A DNA stretch of 23,013 nucleotides, taken from positions 1 through 23,013 of the IMG/VR virus record IMGVR_UViG_3300048068_000114; one strand, written 5' to 3'. The notes beneath the pieces are model-generated. The model did no database searches and was not told where the DNA came from. It worked only from the letters and a program-made list of their open reading frames with translations. Made by a program: the position numbers and the translations under genes. The stretch's first letter is position 1. The number at the start of each line of letters is the position of its first letter. Shown here piece by piece: positions 7,290 to 12,734 of the stretch. This stretch comes from a virus.

Positions 7290-7596
7290 AGTCAGCGTCA
7301 AATAAATCAGATACATTAGCAGTACTGTCTTCTATTCGCTGTGCTTTTTCCCTAAGTCTTTCGGACTCTCTTACTAATTCATTTGCTACAGTATATAGCA
7401 TTTGATAATCGCTATCATCCAACAACCCTTCAACTATCTCAAAGAGAGGTCTCTTAATAGTAATCTCATCAAACTCATCTACTGTTAAGTCGATAACAAC
7501 AGCCAGTTGCCCGTCTTCATCAACTTCTAGATCAACGTCTACCCATAGAGGTATGCCATCTTCAAACAATACAGCATCGTTCCCTAAGTCTTCCAT
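7276..7596 (-). CDS. Acidic hypothetical protein upstream of HNH nuclease
   Basis: 106 residues, strongly acidic. The N-terminal half is beta-rich (PLWVDVDLEVDEDGQLAVVI then DLTVDEFDEITIKRP) and the C-terminal half helical (NELVRESERLREKAQRIEDS). No family recognised. It is the first gene behind a good reverse promoter and shares 14 bases with the HNH gene, so the two are probably co-expressed. An acidic DNA-mimic or nuclease-partner role is possible but unsupported. Confidence 0.65.
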   Translation of the reverse strand: MEDLGNDAVLFEDGIPLWVDVDLEVDEDGQLAVVIDLTVDEFDEITIKRPLFEIVEGLLDDSDYQMLYTVANELVRESERLREKAQRIEDSTANVSDLFDADYEST

Positions 7597-7634
7597 TCAG
7601 TGGTCTCCTAAACAATTAACTGAGTGTGATTAGC

Positions 7635-7663
7635 ATTCTAACAGTCCCACTCTACTAGTGCAA
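7635..7663 (-). promoter_or_regulatory. Promoter of acidic protein/HNH genes
   Basis: Reverse strand: TTGCAC (7663-7658), 17-base spacer, TAGAAT (7640-7635). The spacer region carries CTAGTAGAGTG, also found between the -35 and -10 of the early promoter at 11831-11859. That shared spacer sequence could be a common operator. Confidence 0.6.
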
Positions 7664-7800
7664 GCGTAGGATACTTGACATAGTGAATTATTTTCAATTG
7701 CTACTAGATGTAGGGTGTTTACAGTTTCGCTGACATTGTAAGAGGCATGGGTGCTTTACGGTTGCAAAATTCCCAAAATATGTCGCTGTTGTATACGCTA

Positions 7801-7830
7801 CCGGGGTACGGGGGGGTGGCGCTGGCAGGG
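7801..7830 (+). other. G-run cluster with quadruplex potential
   Basis: CCGGGGTACGGGGGGGTGGC continues into GCTGGCAGGG. Four runs of at least three G can be drawn (the seven-G run supplying two), so a G-quadruplex is possible. The cluster lies at the edge of an AT-rich stretch where G runs are otherwise rare. Confidence 0.4.
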
Positions 7831-7838
7831 TCTAGAAT

Positions 7839-8023
7839 AAATCGCCTAATAAATCCGACAATAAGCCCAAAGCCTTGTAAAATAGGCGTTTTTTGCTGCC
7901 TGTTAATCGTTACGTGTCAGGCAATCGGCTTTAAAAGCCTTAAAAATAAGGCGAAAACTTAAGCTTTAAAAAATAAATTGTCGCACAAAGTAACCGCTTT
8001 AAAAATTGCCTAATAAATCAAAC
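7839..8023 (+). repeat. Iteron-like direct repeats in AT-rich DNA
   Basis: GCTTTAAAA occurs at 7928-7936, 7963-7971 and 7996-8004, spaced 35 and 33 bases (about three helical turns). A 21-base direct repeat centred on GCCTAATAAATC occurs at 7839-7859 and 8003-8023 with three differences. CCGCTT and AAGCGG form an inverted pair around the right part. This resembles initiator-binding or regulatory arrays; no initiator gene is recognised. Confidence 0.4.
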
Positions 8024-8125
8024 AAAATAAGCGGCTAAAATAAGCGCCTAAAGAAAATCTAACCGCGTTACGTTTTGCAATAGGCGGCGCAAGGCGCGGC
8101 GCTATGCACCATTTGCCATAGTTGA

Positions 8126-8147
8126 TTTTCTAGAAAGGGTATCTAAA
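8126..8147 (+). repeat. Left arm of 22-bp inverted repeat
   Basis: TTTTCTAGAAAGGGTATC and the following TAAA match the reverse complement of 10267-10288 with one difference in 22. The arm lies 5 bases beyond the stop of the last leftward gene of the segment. Confidence 0.6.
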
Positions 8148-8152
8148 GAGTT

Positions 8153-8329
8153 TTATTTGCGGCTTAATTCTGAAAGCGCCTTGTCAATTGCTGCTTTCTT
8201 TCGCTGCAAAGCTTTAAGCCTACGCTTGATCCGGCGCTTGCTTTCCGGCTTTGGATTTACGCGATAGGCCACGCTATTTCTATGGTCTAAAGCGTTAGCC
8301 TTTTCCATCCATGCTTTAGGGCTAGTCAT
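8153..8329 (-). CDS. 58-residue basic helical protein
   Basis: A short frame from ATG at 8329 to TAA at 8155-8153. It starts immediately after the stop of the preceding membrane peptide (TAAATG). It begins MTSPKAWMEKANALDHRNSV and is very basic in the middle (KRRIKRRLKALQRKKAAIDK), with an ALSELSRK tail. The continuous amphipathic helix suggests nucleic-acid binding. No family is recognised. Abutting position and a clean basic composition support a real gene. Confidence 0.55.
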   Translation of the reverse strand: MTSPKAWMEKANALDHRNSVAYRVNPKPESKRRIKRRLKALQRKKAAIDKALSELSRK

Positions 8330-8332
8330 TTA

Positions 8333-8419
8333 ACTAAACCCGTAAGCGATAACGATAACAGCAAGCGGCAAAGCAAAGACACAAATAGCGCCTAGCATGT
8401 CTTTTATTAAATCAAACAT
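8333..8419 (-). CDS. Tiny single-helix membrane peptide
   Basis: 28-29 residues from ATG at 8419 to the TAA just before 8329. The sequence begins MFDLIKDMLGAIC and continues as a hydrophobic helix (VFALPLAVIVIAYGFS). It starts one base after the DUF932 stop, as expected for a translationally coupled gene. A similar peptide follows the DUF7178-like gene at 10485-10553, so the pattern recurs within the island. Function unknown; toxin-like or membrane-anchoring roles are possible. Confidence 0.5.
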
Positions 8420-8420
8420 A

Positions 8421-9365
8421 TTAAGCAGCCTCTAACATTTGCCAAGCGTTTGAAGACAAAACGCGGGTAACTTTGTTTTGTCTAGCGTCTAGGCTAGCAG
8501 CTACATTGTCACGGGTTTTAGAGCCGCGAACGGTAAACAATTCGCTGTTATGTGTACCCCAAAAAGTAAGGCTTGAAGCTAGCGCCCAAATGCTTTTTCC
8601 GCGTTTGGTTGCCTCTACTTCAAATCTATCCATAAGCTGCTTAGTTAGCCGTGGGCTAATGCCAGCCTGAACAAGCGCTTGTTCGGCTTGTTCGCTATCA
8701 ATAGATTTATCGGCCCAACGCTGCCATATTGCGATTTTATCGCGGTAGCTGTTCGCTTGCTGCTCTAAGAATTCACCAAAGCGGGTAATATCTAAAGAGC
8801 TAGTGTGGCGCTGTTTTGAAGTGTCATAATAGCTAGTTGTTAAGCTATTTAAACAGCTAATATCAACGCTGCCAGCCTTGCAAATTACGGGCGTTTTACC
8901 GCTGAAAGAATTAACAATTGAAACCTGAAAGTTAAGCCAAGTCTCTTTATGCTGCTTTCCATAAACGTCCGATTTATAGCCTGTTGCATTTCTTAGCTGC
9001 CGGATAGGTTCAGCGGCGTTAGGGAAAGTATATGTCCATTTGCAAAAAGCGCCGTTAGAGCTTGTTTGTTCATTTAGCTCAATTTTCTCTAAATAACTAC
9101 GCGGCAAGCTTTGTTCCAAGGCTTGTATCACTTGATCATTTAAAGCGGCGTTATCGGCTATACCGTAACGATTGCCGGACGTTCCAAGAAACTGATTTGT
9201 GTCGGTTCTATAGATCGCCTTGCATTCAGTTTCCGGCACGTTATGCAATCGGCCAATTACTTTTTCATCAGCGAACATCAAAGCCGCGTGTTTAGCTTCA
9301 AAGTTACAATCGACAAATTCCGGCCAATCAGTTGAATAGCTGTTCATATTTATAACGTCTAACAT
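8421..9365 (-). CDS. DUF932-family phage/plasmid protein
   Basis: 314 residues. The central part (WLNFQVSIVNSFSGKTPVIC, then DISCLNSL) and the C-terminal part (SIWALASSLTFWGTHNSELF, then TVRGSKTRDNVAASLDARQN) match the DUF932 family, in which a W.L...T...THN....R pattern precedes an N.A...R.....V.....W end. DUF932 proteins are carried by many phages and plasmids; their biochemical role is not established. The start has the island's standard leader, AAAAGGAAAACCAAATG. A terminator hairpin lies upstream, ending the preceding gene, so this may have its own promoter or depend on read-through. Confidence 0.8.
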   Translation of the reverse strand: MLDVINMNSYSTDWPEFVDCNFEAKHAALMFADEKVIGRLHNVPETECKAIYRTDTNQFLGTSGNRYGIADNAALNDQVIQALEQSLPRSYLEKIELNEQTSSNGAFCKWTYTFPNAAEPIRQLRNATGYKSDVYGKQHKETWLNFQVSIVNSFSGKTPVICKAGSVDISCLNSLTTSYYDTSKQRHTSSLDITRFGEFLEQQANSYRDKIAIWQRWADKSIDSEQAEQALVQAGISPRLTKQLMDRFEVEATKRGKSIWALASSLTFWGTHNSELFTVRGSKTRDNVAASLDARQNKVTRVLSSNAWQMLEAA

Positions 9366-9401
9366 TTGGTTTTCCTTTTAGTTGATAAGAGTTTTGCAGT
9401 C

Positions 9402-9460
9402 AGTTAACTGCCCAAAACAGCAATCAGCGAAAACCAATTGCTGCTTTCAGTAATTAACTT
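9402..9460 (-). terminator. Structured intergenic element with terminator hairpin, copy 1
   Basis: On the reverse strand a CAGCAAT/ATTGCTG stem (9443-9437 and 9424-9418) is followed by TTTT. Conserved flanks AGTTAATTACTGAAAG and CAGTTAACT can pair with each other outside the hairpin. It begins right after the 9461 gene stop. A second copy at 9733-9786 has the same flanks but a different stem that still pairs. Confidence 0.65.
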
Positions 9461-9694
9461 TTAGGCTGTTCTAAATTGCCGCGCATGCAACTCTTTTAGC
9501 TGCTTACTGCTTAAGCCTATTTCTTGAAACACTGGCACAAATCTTTCGCCGTGCATTGCTACAATGAAAGTTAAATGTTCCAGTTGATAACCGCGCATTG
9601 CAAAATTTAAGCGGCTTAAAGTGCTAAATGATCTAGCGCTCTTTAGGCCAATTTTGTTTCTAACATTTTTGCGGGTTTTGGTTACTTTATCCAT
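9461..9694 (-). CDS. Hypothetical basic protein of the island
   Basis: 77 residues, no family recognised. A basic N-terminus (MDKVTKTRKNVRNKIGLKSA) leads into a helical, mixed C-terminus (GYQLEHLTFIVAMHGERFVP; EIGLSSKQLKELHARQFRTA). The last part resembles a small helix-turn-helix, possibly DNA binding (inference). AAAAAGGAAAATCCAACT precedes the ATG, the same leader style as its neighbours, and it is enclosed by two structured terminator elements. Confidence 0.6.
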   Translation of the reverse strand: MDKVTKTRKNVRNKIGLKSARSFSTLSRLNFAMRGYQLEHLTFIVAMHGERFVPVFQEIGLSSKQLKELHARQFRTA

Positions 9695-9732
9695 AGTTGG
9701 ATTTTCCTTTTTCTAGTGGGTTAATGCAGTTT

Positions 9733-9786
9733 AGTTAACTGCCCAAAACAGCGCCCGTTTAAGGCGCTGCTTTCAGTAATTAACTT
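9733..9786 (-). terminator. Structured intergenic element with terminator hairpin, copy 2
   Basis: On the reverse strand, CAGCGCC (9769-9763) pairs with GGCGCTG (9755-9749) across a 7-base loop and is followed by TTTT. Flanks AGTTAATTACTGAAAG and CAGTTAACT match copy 1. All three positions that differ on each side of the stem keep base pairing, so the structure is conserved. Confidence 0.7.
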
Positions 9787-10000
9787 AAAAGGGGTTATCT
9801 TTCCGGTAGCTTTCTTTTATGCGCTCAATAAATGCAGCGTCATATTTATGAGCTATCGTTTTTTCGTAGCTGTTCCAGTTTAGCCGATTGCAAAGCCGCT
9901 CAATAAAACGGGCAATAAGCCAAGCTATCGGAATAGCTGCCAAAATAAAGATTACGTAATTTGTGAGTGTTAGTTGTTCGATTAACCATTCATTGCTCAT
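9785..10000 (-). CDS. Small membrane protein with one transmembrane helix
   Basis: 71 residues. A hydrophobic segment at about 13-31 (TNYVIFILAAIPIAWLIA) is followed by a charged cytoplasmic-looking tail (RFIERLCNRLNWNSYEKTIA; YDAAFIERIKESYRKDNPF). No family is recognised. Its ATG overlaps the stop of the 9997 gene (ATGA), so the pair is translationally coupled. The structured terminator copy 2 directly follows its stop. Confidence 0.65.
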   Translation of the reverse strand: MSNEWLIEQLTLTNYVIFILAAIPIAWLIARFIERLCNRLNWNSYEKTIAHKYDAAFIERIKESYRKDNPF

Positions 10001-10191
10001 ATCTCAAAAACCTTTGTATTAGGGTTTAAGAATATTTCGCGGTTAATGTCTTCACTATCGGAACAGCTAAAACATGCCGGACCGTAAACGCTTTTGCGGT
10101 TATAGTGGTTTTTGATAAACTCTGTTTTTGCGTCTAACTTGCGCTTGAATATAGCGCCTTTTTTCAGCGTTTTGAGTGTTACAGGTTCCAT
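9997..10191 (-). CDS. Small conserved phage protein (GxxFKRK...NREIFL type)
   Basis: 64 residues. The pattern LKKGAIFKRKLDAKTEFIKN, HYNRKSVYGPACFSCSDSED and NREIFLNPNTKVFEI resembles a small family I have seen in phages and plasmids with G..FKRK.DAK...I..HY.R....+..C...DD+NREIFL. It looks like a compact beta barrel; the function is unknown. AAAAAGGAAAATAACCAA precedes the ATG. First gene of a pair with the 9785 membrane protein. Confidence 0.65.
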   Translation of the reverse strand: MEPVTLKTLKKGAIFKRKLDAKTEFIKNHYNRKSVYGPACFSCSDSEDINREIFLNPNTKVFEI

Positions 10192-10235
10192 TTGGTTATT
10201 TTCCTTTTTGCTAGGTTGGTTGATATCTAAAAAGA

Positions 10236-10261
10236 GCTAGCCAATAAATTGCATGGCTAGC
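10236..10261 (-). terminator. Hairpin with T-tract in leader of the 10191 gene
   Basis: Reverse strand: GCTAGCC (10261-10255) and GGCTAGC (10242-10236) form a perfect 7-bp stem with a 12-base loop, followed by TCTTTTT. It lies between the possible promoters at about 10377-10405 and the 10191 start, so it could act as a leader attenuator or end upstream read-through. Confidence 0.6.
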
Positions 10262-10266
10262 CTTGT

Positions 10267-10288
10267 TTTAGATACCCTTACTAGAAAA
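10267..10288 (-). repeat. Right arm of 22-bp inverted repeat
   Basis: Reverse complement of the arm at 8126-8147 with one difference. Together the arms bracket 2.1 kb holding the DUF932 gene and its small companions. Confidence 0.6.
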
Positions 10289-10376
10289 CCAAAAAATCAA
10301 TTATCGGCTTTCGCCTATGATCAGTTTTATCAAATTGTCAAATAACGTGAGATAGGCAAAGCTATCGCATGTTTTG

Positions 10377-10405
10377 ACGTTAAATGAACCCTAACAAAGT
10401 GTCAA
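10377..10405 (-). promoter_or_regulatory. Possible promoter for the 10191-8153 gene set
   Basis: Reverse strand: perfect TTGACA (10405-10400), 17 bases, weak -10 TAACGT (10382-10377). A second TTGACA occurs at 10341-10336 without a good -10. The repeated TTTGACA.TTTG context could also be an operator. Confidence 0.4.
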
Positions 10406-10452
10406 ACAATTATTTTATTAAATGTCACGGCTAACAATTAGCGCATAAATAA

Positions 10453-10471
10453 AGCCGGAACAAATCCGGCT
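10453..10471 (-). terminator. Rho-independent terminator after the DUF7178-like gene
   Basis: Reverse strand: AGCCGGA and TCCGGCT form a 7-bp stem with a 5-base loop, followed by TTATTTAT. It ends the transcript that covers the DUF7178-like gene and the tiny membrane peptide. Confidence 0.65.
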
Positions 10472-10484
10472 CTACTTTGTTTGT

Positions 10485-10553
10485 TTAAATAAGCAAATCT
10501 AGAACGATTGCGACAAAAACTAAAAACCCGATAACTTGAAAAACGCCGCTCAT
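10485..10553 (-). CDS. 22-residue membrane micropeptide
   Basis: ATG at 10553 overlaps the stop of the DUF7178-like gene as ATGA; the frame ends with TAA at 10487-10485, just before a terminator. The product (MSGVFQVIGFLVFVAIVL followed by DLLI) is almost entirely one membrane helix. Coupling, position before the terminator and the parallel with the peptide after the DUF932 gene support it; the size keeps confidence moderate. Confidence 0.5.
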   Translation of the reverse strand: MSGVFQVIGFLVFVAIVLDLLI

Positions 10554-11212
10554 TTTATGCCGTGAATGTCGCGCCAATGGTTCCAAGTGATAGCTTGAAC
10601 GTGACAGCCCGTGATTGCTTCTTTAGGCTGTTCAATTTCATTTATTATTCCGGCAGCCGTAACATATGCGGCGCTAATTGCGGCATATTCCTTTTTACCT
10701 ATGTTAGATTTGTTATCCTTCAGCATGTATCTTTCGCCGTAGTAAATGCTTTTAGCGTGTCCATCTATACAAACGGCTTCTTTGCCGTGGGCGTGGGTTT
10801 TATTGCCAGCATACAAAATGCAATCAAAGAACGCCGTTATCTTTTGCCCGTTCAATATCCGGCGTAATTCAACCGTGTTAGATATTTCAAGACAATCAAC
10901 CGCTTTTGCTTTGTTTGGGTTATATGTTGAAACTTTCACTTCCATTGGGTTAGCGCCGTTTGCAAACGCCGTGCAAAGTCTATCAGCGTTATCAATATTA
11001 ATAGGCCATTTGTTATTAGGCGAAAGCGCTGAAATAACCGCAATAGTTGTTTCAATATCTAAACCCGTTTTTGCGCTTATTCCGGCTGCTACGTCAAACG
11101 CTAGCTTGTACCATTGCAAGCCGTAGGCTTTAGTCTCTAACGGCGCTGAATAATAAACGCCAAGTATGTTTAAGCAGTCTAAGCGCTGCTCTATATTTAA
11201 AGTTGTTTTCAT
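10550..11212 (-). CDS. DUF7178-like phage protein
   Basis: 220 residues from the ATG at 11212, chosen because AAAGAAAGTAACCAA just before it matches the leader of the other island genes; an upstream ATG at 11245 lacks this. Helical protein with TTIAVISALSPNNKWPINID then NADRLC, then VSTYNPNKAKAVDC, GQKITAFF, VCIDGHAKSI and a C-terminal CHVQAITWNHWRDIHGIK. The V.ALSP...W..N...A, TYN.NK.KA, G.K...F and DGHA signatures are those of a phage family annotated DUF7178. The all-helical layout recalls HhH-GPD DNA glycosylases, which is speculation. It is the first leftward gene of the island. Confidence 0.75.
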   Translation of the reverse strand: MKTTLNIEQRLDCLNILGVYYSAPLETKAYGLQWYKLAFDVAAGISAKTGLDIETTIAVISALSPNNKWPINIDNADRLCTAFANGANPMEVKVSTYNPNKAKAVDCLEISNTVELRRILNGQKITAFFDCILYAGNKTHAHGKEAVCIDGHAKSIYYGERYMLKDNKSNIGKKEYAAISAAYVTAAGIINEIEQPKEAITGCHVQAITWNHWRDIHGIK

Positions 11213-11428
11213 TTGGTTACTTTCTTTGGTTAGTTGGTAACGCAATCAATAGCAAAATGCTGCTAAGTGTCCATAACTAAATGGTTTTTTGTTTGTTTAA
11301 CTAATCGCCTTTTAGTTGTTTTATTAATCAAATCTGGCCCAGCGCAGCGATTTTTTAAAATTTTTTTCGTGTGTATATATGCGTGTATATACATGGCATG
11401 ATGAGCATTCTGTTTTGGGAGAGGTGTA

Positions 11429-11455
11429 TAAAATAGAGTAGTCGCGCAGGGTAAA
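11429..11455 (+). repeat. 27-bp promoter-upstream box, copy 1
   Basis: Contains GAGTAGTCGCGCAGGGTAAA. Copy 2 at 11783-11809 differs at one base in 27. It ends 23 bases before the -35 of the promoter at 11479-11506, an activator-like distance. Confidence 0.75.
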
Positions 11456-11478
11456 TTGTTTTTCTAGTTAATATCGTG

Positions 11479-11506
11479 TTGATCTTTCTATTGAGGGGTA
11501 TATACT
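11479..11506 (+). promoter_or_regulatory. Early rightward promoter 1
   Basis: TTGATC (11479-11484), 16 bases, TATACT (11501-11506). The -10 overlaps the palindrome GTATATAC, which may serve as an operator. It reads into the gene at 11547 and is preceded by the 27-bp box. Confidence 0.65.
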
Positions 11507-11546
11507 CCACTCTGGTAAATCAAACAAACAACACAGGAGAGTATCC

Positions 11547-11780
11547 ATGAACTGCATACAATTTAATAAACACCAAGCCGCTGAAATAGCCAATGCAATA
11601 CTTGATGCTCTGTCTGGCTATAAGGAGAACGACATTCCTTATGTAGTTGCTTACTCTCCTAGCATGGACGCAGCGATAGCCATGCCTGATGATGGTAACT
11701 CTTGTAAGGAACTGGGTTACATATGCCTTGCACAGGTCGGGGCTGAGTTTATTGCAGGGGATAATTGTTGTCCTGACTAG
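11547..11780 (+). CDS. Hypothetical early protein
   Basis: 77 residues, no family recognised. The N-terminal helix (FNKHQAAEIANAILDALSGY) is followed by a beta-like region (IPYVVAYSPSMDAAIAMPDD) and a Cys-containing acidic end (FIAGDNCCPD). CAGGAGAGTATCC precedes the ATG, a clear Shine-Dalgarno. It is a single-gene unit between two boxed promoters. A small early regulator or host-takeover protein is possible but nothing in the sequence proves it. Confidence 0.65.
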   Translation: MNCIQFNKHQAAEIANAILDALSGYKENDIPYVVAYSPSMDAAIAMPDDGNSCKELGYICLAQVGAEFIAGDNCCPD

Positions 11781-11782
11781 TC

Positions 11783-11809
11783 TAAAATGGAGTAGTCGCG
11801 CAGGGTAAA
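11783..11809 (+). repeat. 27-bp promoter-upstream box, copy 2
   Basis: Same box as 11429-11455 with one difference; it ends 21 bases before the -35 at 11831. It starts only two bases after the stop of the 11547 gene. Confidence 0.75.
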
Positions 11810-11830
11810 GACAACCTGTTAACTTTTTTC

Positions 11831-11859
11831 TTGACACCTAGTAGAGTGTCGTTCATAGT
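11831..11859 (+). promoter_or_regulatory. Early rightward promoter 2 (integrase operon)
   Basis: Perfect TTGACA (11831-11836), 17 bases, CATAGT (11854-11859). The spacer carries CTAGTAGAGTG, shared with the 7635-7663 promoter. It drives the genes from 11889 through integrase and ThyX to the terminator at 15166. Confidence 0.65.
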
Positions 11860-11888
11860 GGTCCTTGTTAACCAACTAGGATAAAACT

Positions 11889-12242
11889 ATGATGCAAAAT
11901 GCTACTATTAAAATCACTCAGCGTATGCTGAATAAGTCCATCATTGATGCTAACAAGTCAGTGGTGGCCTTTGCCAAAGAACACCTAACAACCGATTATG
12001 ATATGATTGAGAACGGTCAGAAGGCTACCTTTACGGGGTTCTTCACAGATGATTTTCGTTCACAGGAGACACAGGTACGCCTCTACCGCAGACCGCGTGG
12101 AGACAAACTTCTGTCCATCAAACACCTATCTAAATGGGCTAAGGCTGGCGACACAGTTGTTCTCAAGAGCGAAGTCGCTCTGCACCCCGACTCCAACTAC
12201 TTTGTTATTCGTATCAATGTACGCAAAGGAGAAGCAGTATGA
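11889..12242 (+). CDS. Hypothetical early protein, possible DNA-binding beta fold
   Basis: 117 residues. A helical N-terminus (RMLNKSIIDANKSVVAFAKE) leads into a beta-rich region (KATFTGFFTDDFRSQETQVR, then LYRRPRGDKLLSIKHLSKWA) ending DSNYFVIRINVRKGEAV. The order RLYRRPRGDKLLSI followed by AGDTVVL resembles DNA-binding beta domains attached to some restriction enzymes, but I cannot name a family. The start is at 11889, with AGGATAAAACT before it. First gene of the integrase operon. Confidence 0.65.
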   Translation: MMQNATIKITQRMLNKSIIDANKSVVAFAKEHLTTDYDMIENGQKATFTGFFTDDFRSQETQVRLYRRPRGDKLLSIKHLSKWAKAGDTVVLKSEVALHPDSNYFVIRINVRKGEAV

Positions 12243-12454
12243 GAGCTAAGATTAAACTTTGGGATGAAGATCGTGAACCTGTTGCGGAGTTAATTGTTCC
12301 CCGTGATGCCTCATACCACTTGAATACTGATGCGTTTGTTGCGCGTTGCTGGGAAGCTGCGGATAAAATGGCGTTAATTCTTACACCCTCTGATGAGTGG
12401 GGTGTGGAAATGGTTATCACCTGTGATTTTGCTAAGGAGAAGTCAGATGGCTAA
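12239..12454 (+). CDS. Hypothetical early protein
   Basis: 71 residues, starting inside the upstream stop (ATGA) with GGAG 7 bases before the ATG. It has a beta-like beginning (MRAKIKLWDEDREPVAELIV), a helix (NTDAFVARCWEAADKMALIL) and a strand (WGVEMVITCDFAKEKSDG). No family recognised. The last codons double as the ribosome-binding site and start of the next gene. Confidence 0.6.
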   Translation: MRAKIKLWDEDREPVAELIVPRDASYHLNTDAFVARCWEAADKMALILTPSDEWGVEMVITCDFAKEKSDG

Positions 12455-12734
12455 AGAAGAAGTATTCAGCAATTTTATATGGGCTATTGGTGGTTTGACT
12501 GAGGTTATTGGTCAAATGCACTGTAGCACCACTAATGAAGCTACTCAGCTACACTGGCATGATGATGAGAACTACTGGTTCACGTTAGAAATGCGTGAAG
12601 ACGGTATTTATGCAGAGATAGACGATAGTACGGATGCAAAGACTATGTATGCTGCTATCGGATACTGCCAGTATCATGGCATCTCCTACAGTCTAATTTG
12701 GCAAGACTATAGAAAAGAGAAGTCCAATGGCTAA
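12447..12734 (+). CDS. Hypothetical early protein
   Basis: 95 residues from the ATG at 12447, preceded by AAGGAGAAGTCAG; a longer reading from 12393 runs through the previous gene and lacks a ribosome-binding site. It contains MAKEEVFSNFIWAIGGLTEV, HWHDDENYWFTLEMREDGIY and YCQYHGISYSLIWQDYRKEK. The aromatic-rich beta layout is small and probably cytoplasmic; no family recognised. Its tail again overlaps the next gene's start, in the same arrangement as the previous junction. Confidence 0.65.
   Translation: MAKEEVFSNFIWAIGGLTEVIGQMHCSTTNEATQLHWHDDENYWFTLEMREDGIYAEIDDSTDAKTMYAAIGYCQYHGISYSLIWQDYRKEKSNG

Larger units (their letters stand above)
7597..8152. other. 556-bp non-coding, repeat-rich boundary region
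   Basis: No convincing gene on either strand. It holds the promoter of the 7596 gene, a G-run cluster, iteron-like GCTTTAAAA repeats, a direct repeat around GCCTAATAAATC, small hairpins (for example GCCTTAAAAATAAGGC at about 7937-7952) and the left copy of a 22-bp inverted repeat. Sequence character changes near 7740 from phage-like to AT-rich with GGCGC patches. It may contain a replication origin or mark the edge of an insertion. Confidence 0.55.
11246..11546. other. Divergent intergenic region between leftward island and rightward early operon
   Basis: No gene. It contains the likely leftward start region of the DUF7178-like gene, an AT run (ATTTTTTAAAATTTTTTT at about 11350-11367), an inverted repeat GTATATATGCGTGTATATAC at about 11374-11393, the first copy of the 27-bp box and the first rightward early promoter. 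This is the best candidate switch region of the phage. Confidence 0.55.

Noticed and set aside
7747-7962. Forward 71-codon open frame in the non-coding boundary region
   Set aside because: It lacks a ribosome-binding site, covers the G-run cluster and repeats, and its product shows no plausible domain.
7839-8023. CRISPR array
   Set aside because: The repeats are short (9 bases), few, and not separated by uniform unique spacers with a common longer repeat; no cas genes are present.
10336-10341. A second leftward promoter from TTGACA at 10341-10336
   Set aside because: No acceptable -10 lies at 16-18 bases; the best candidate is ATAGGC/TAGGCG.
11520-11837. Reverse 105-codon frame across the 11547 gene
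   Set aside because: It would run through the second 27-bp box and oppose two good promoters; the forward gene has a clear ribosome-binding site.
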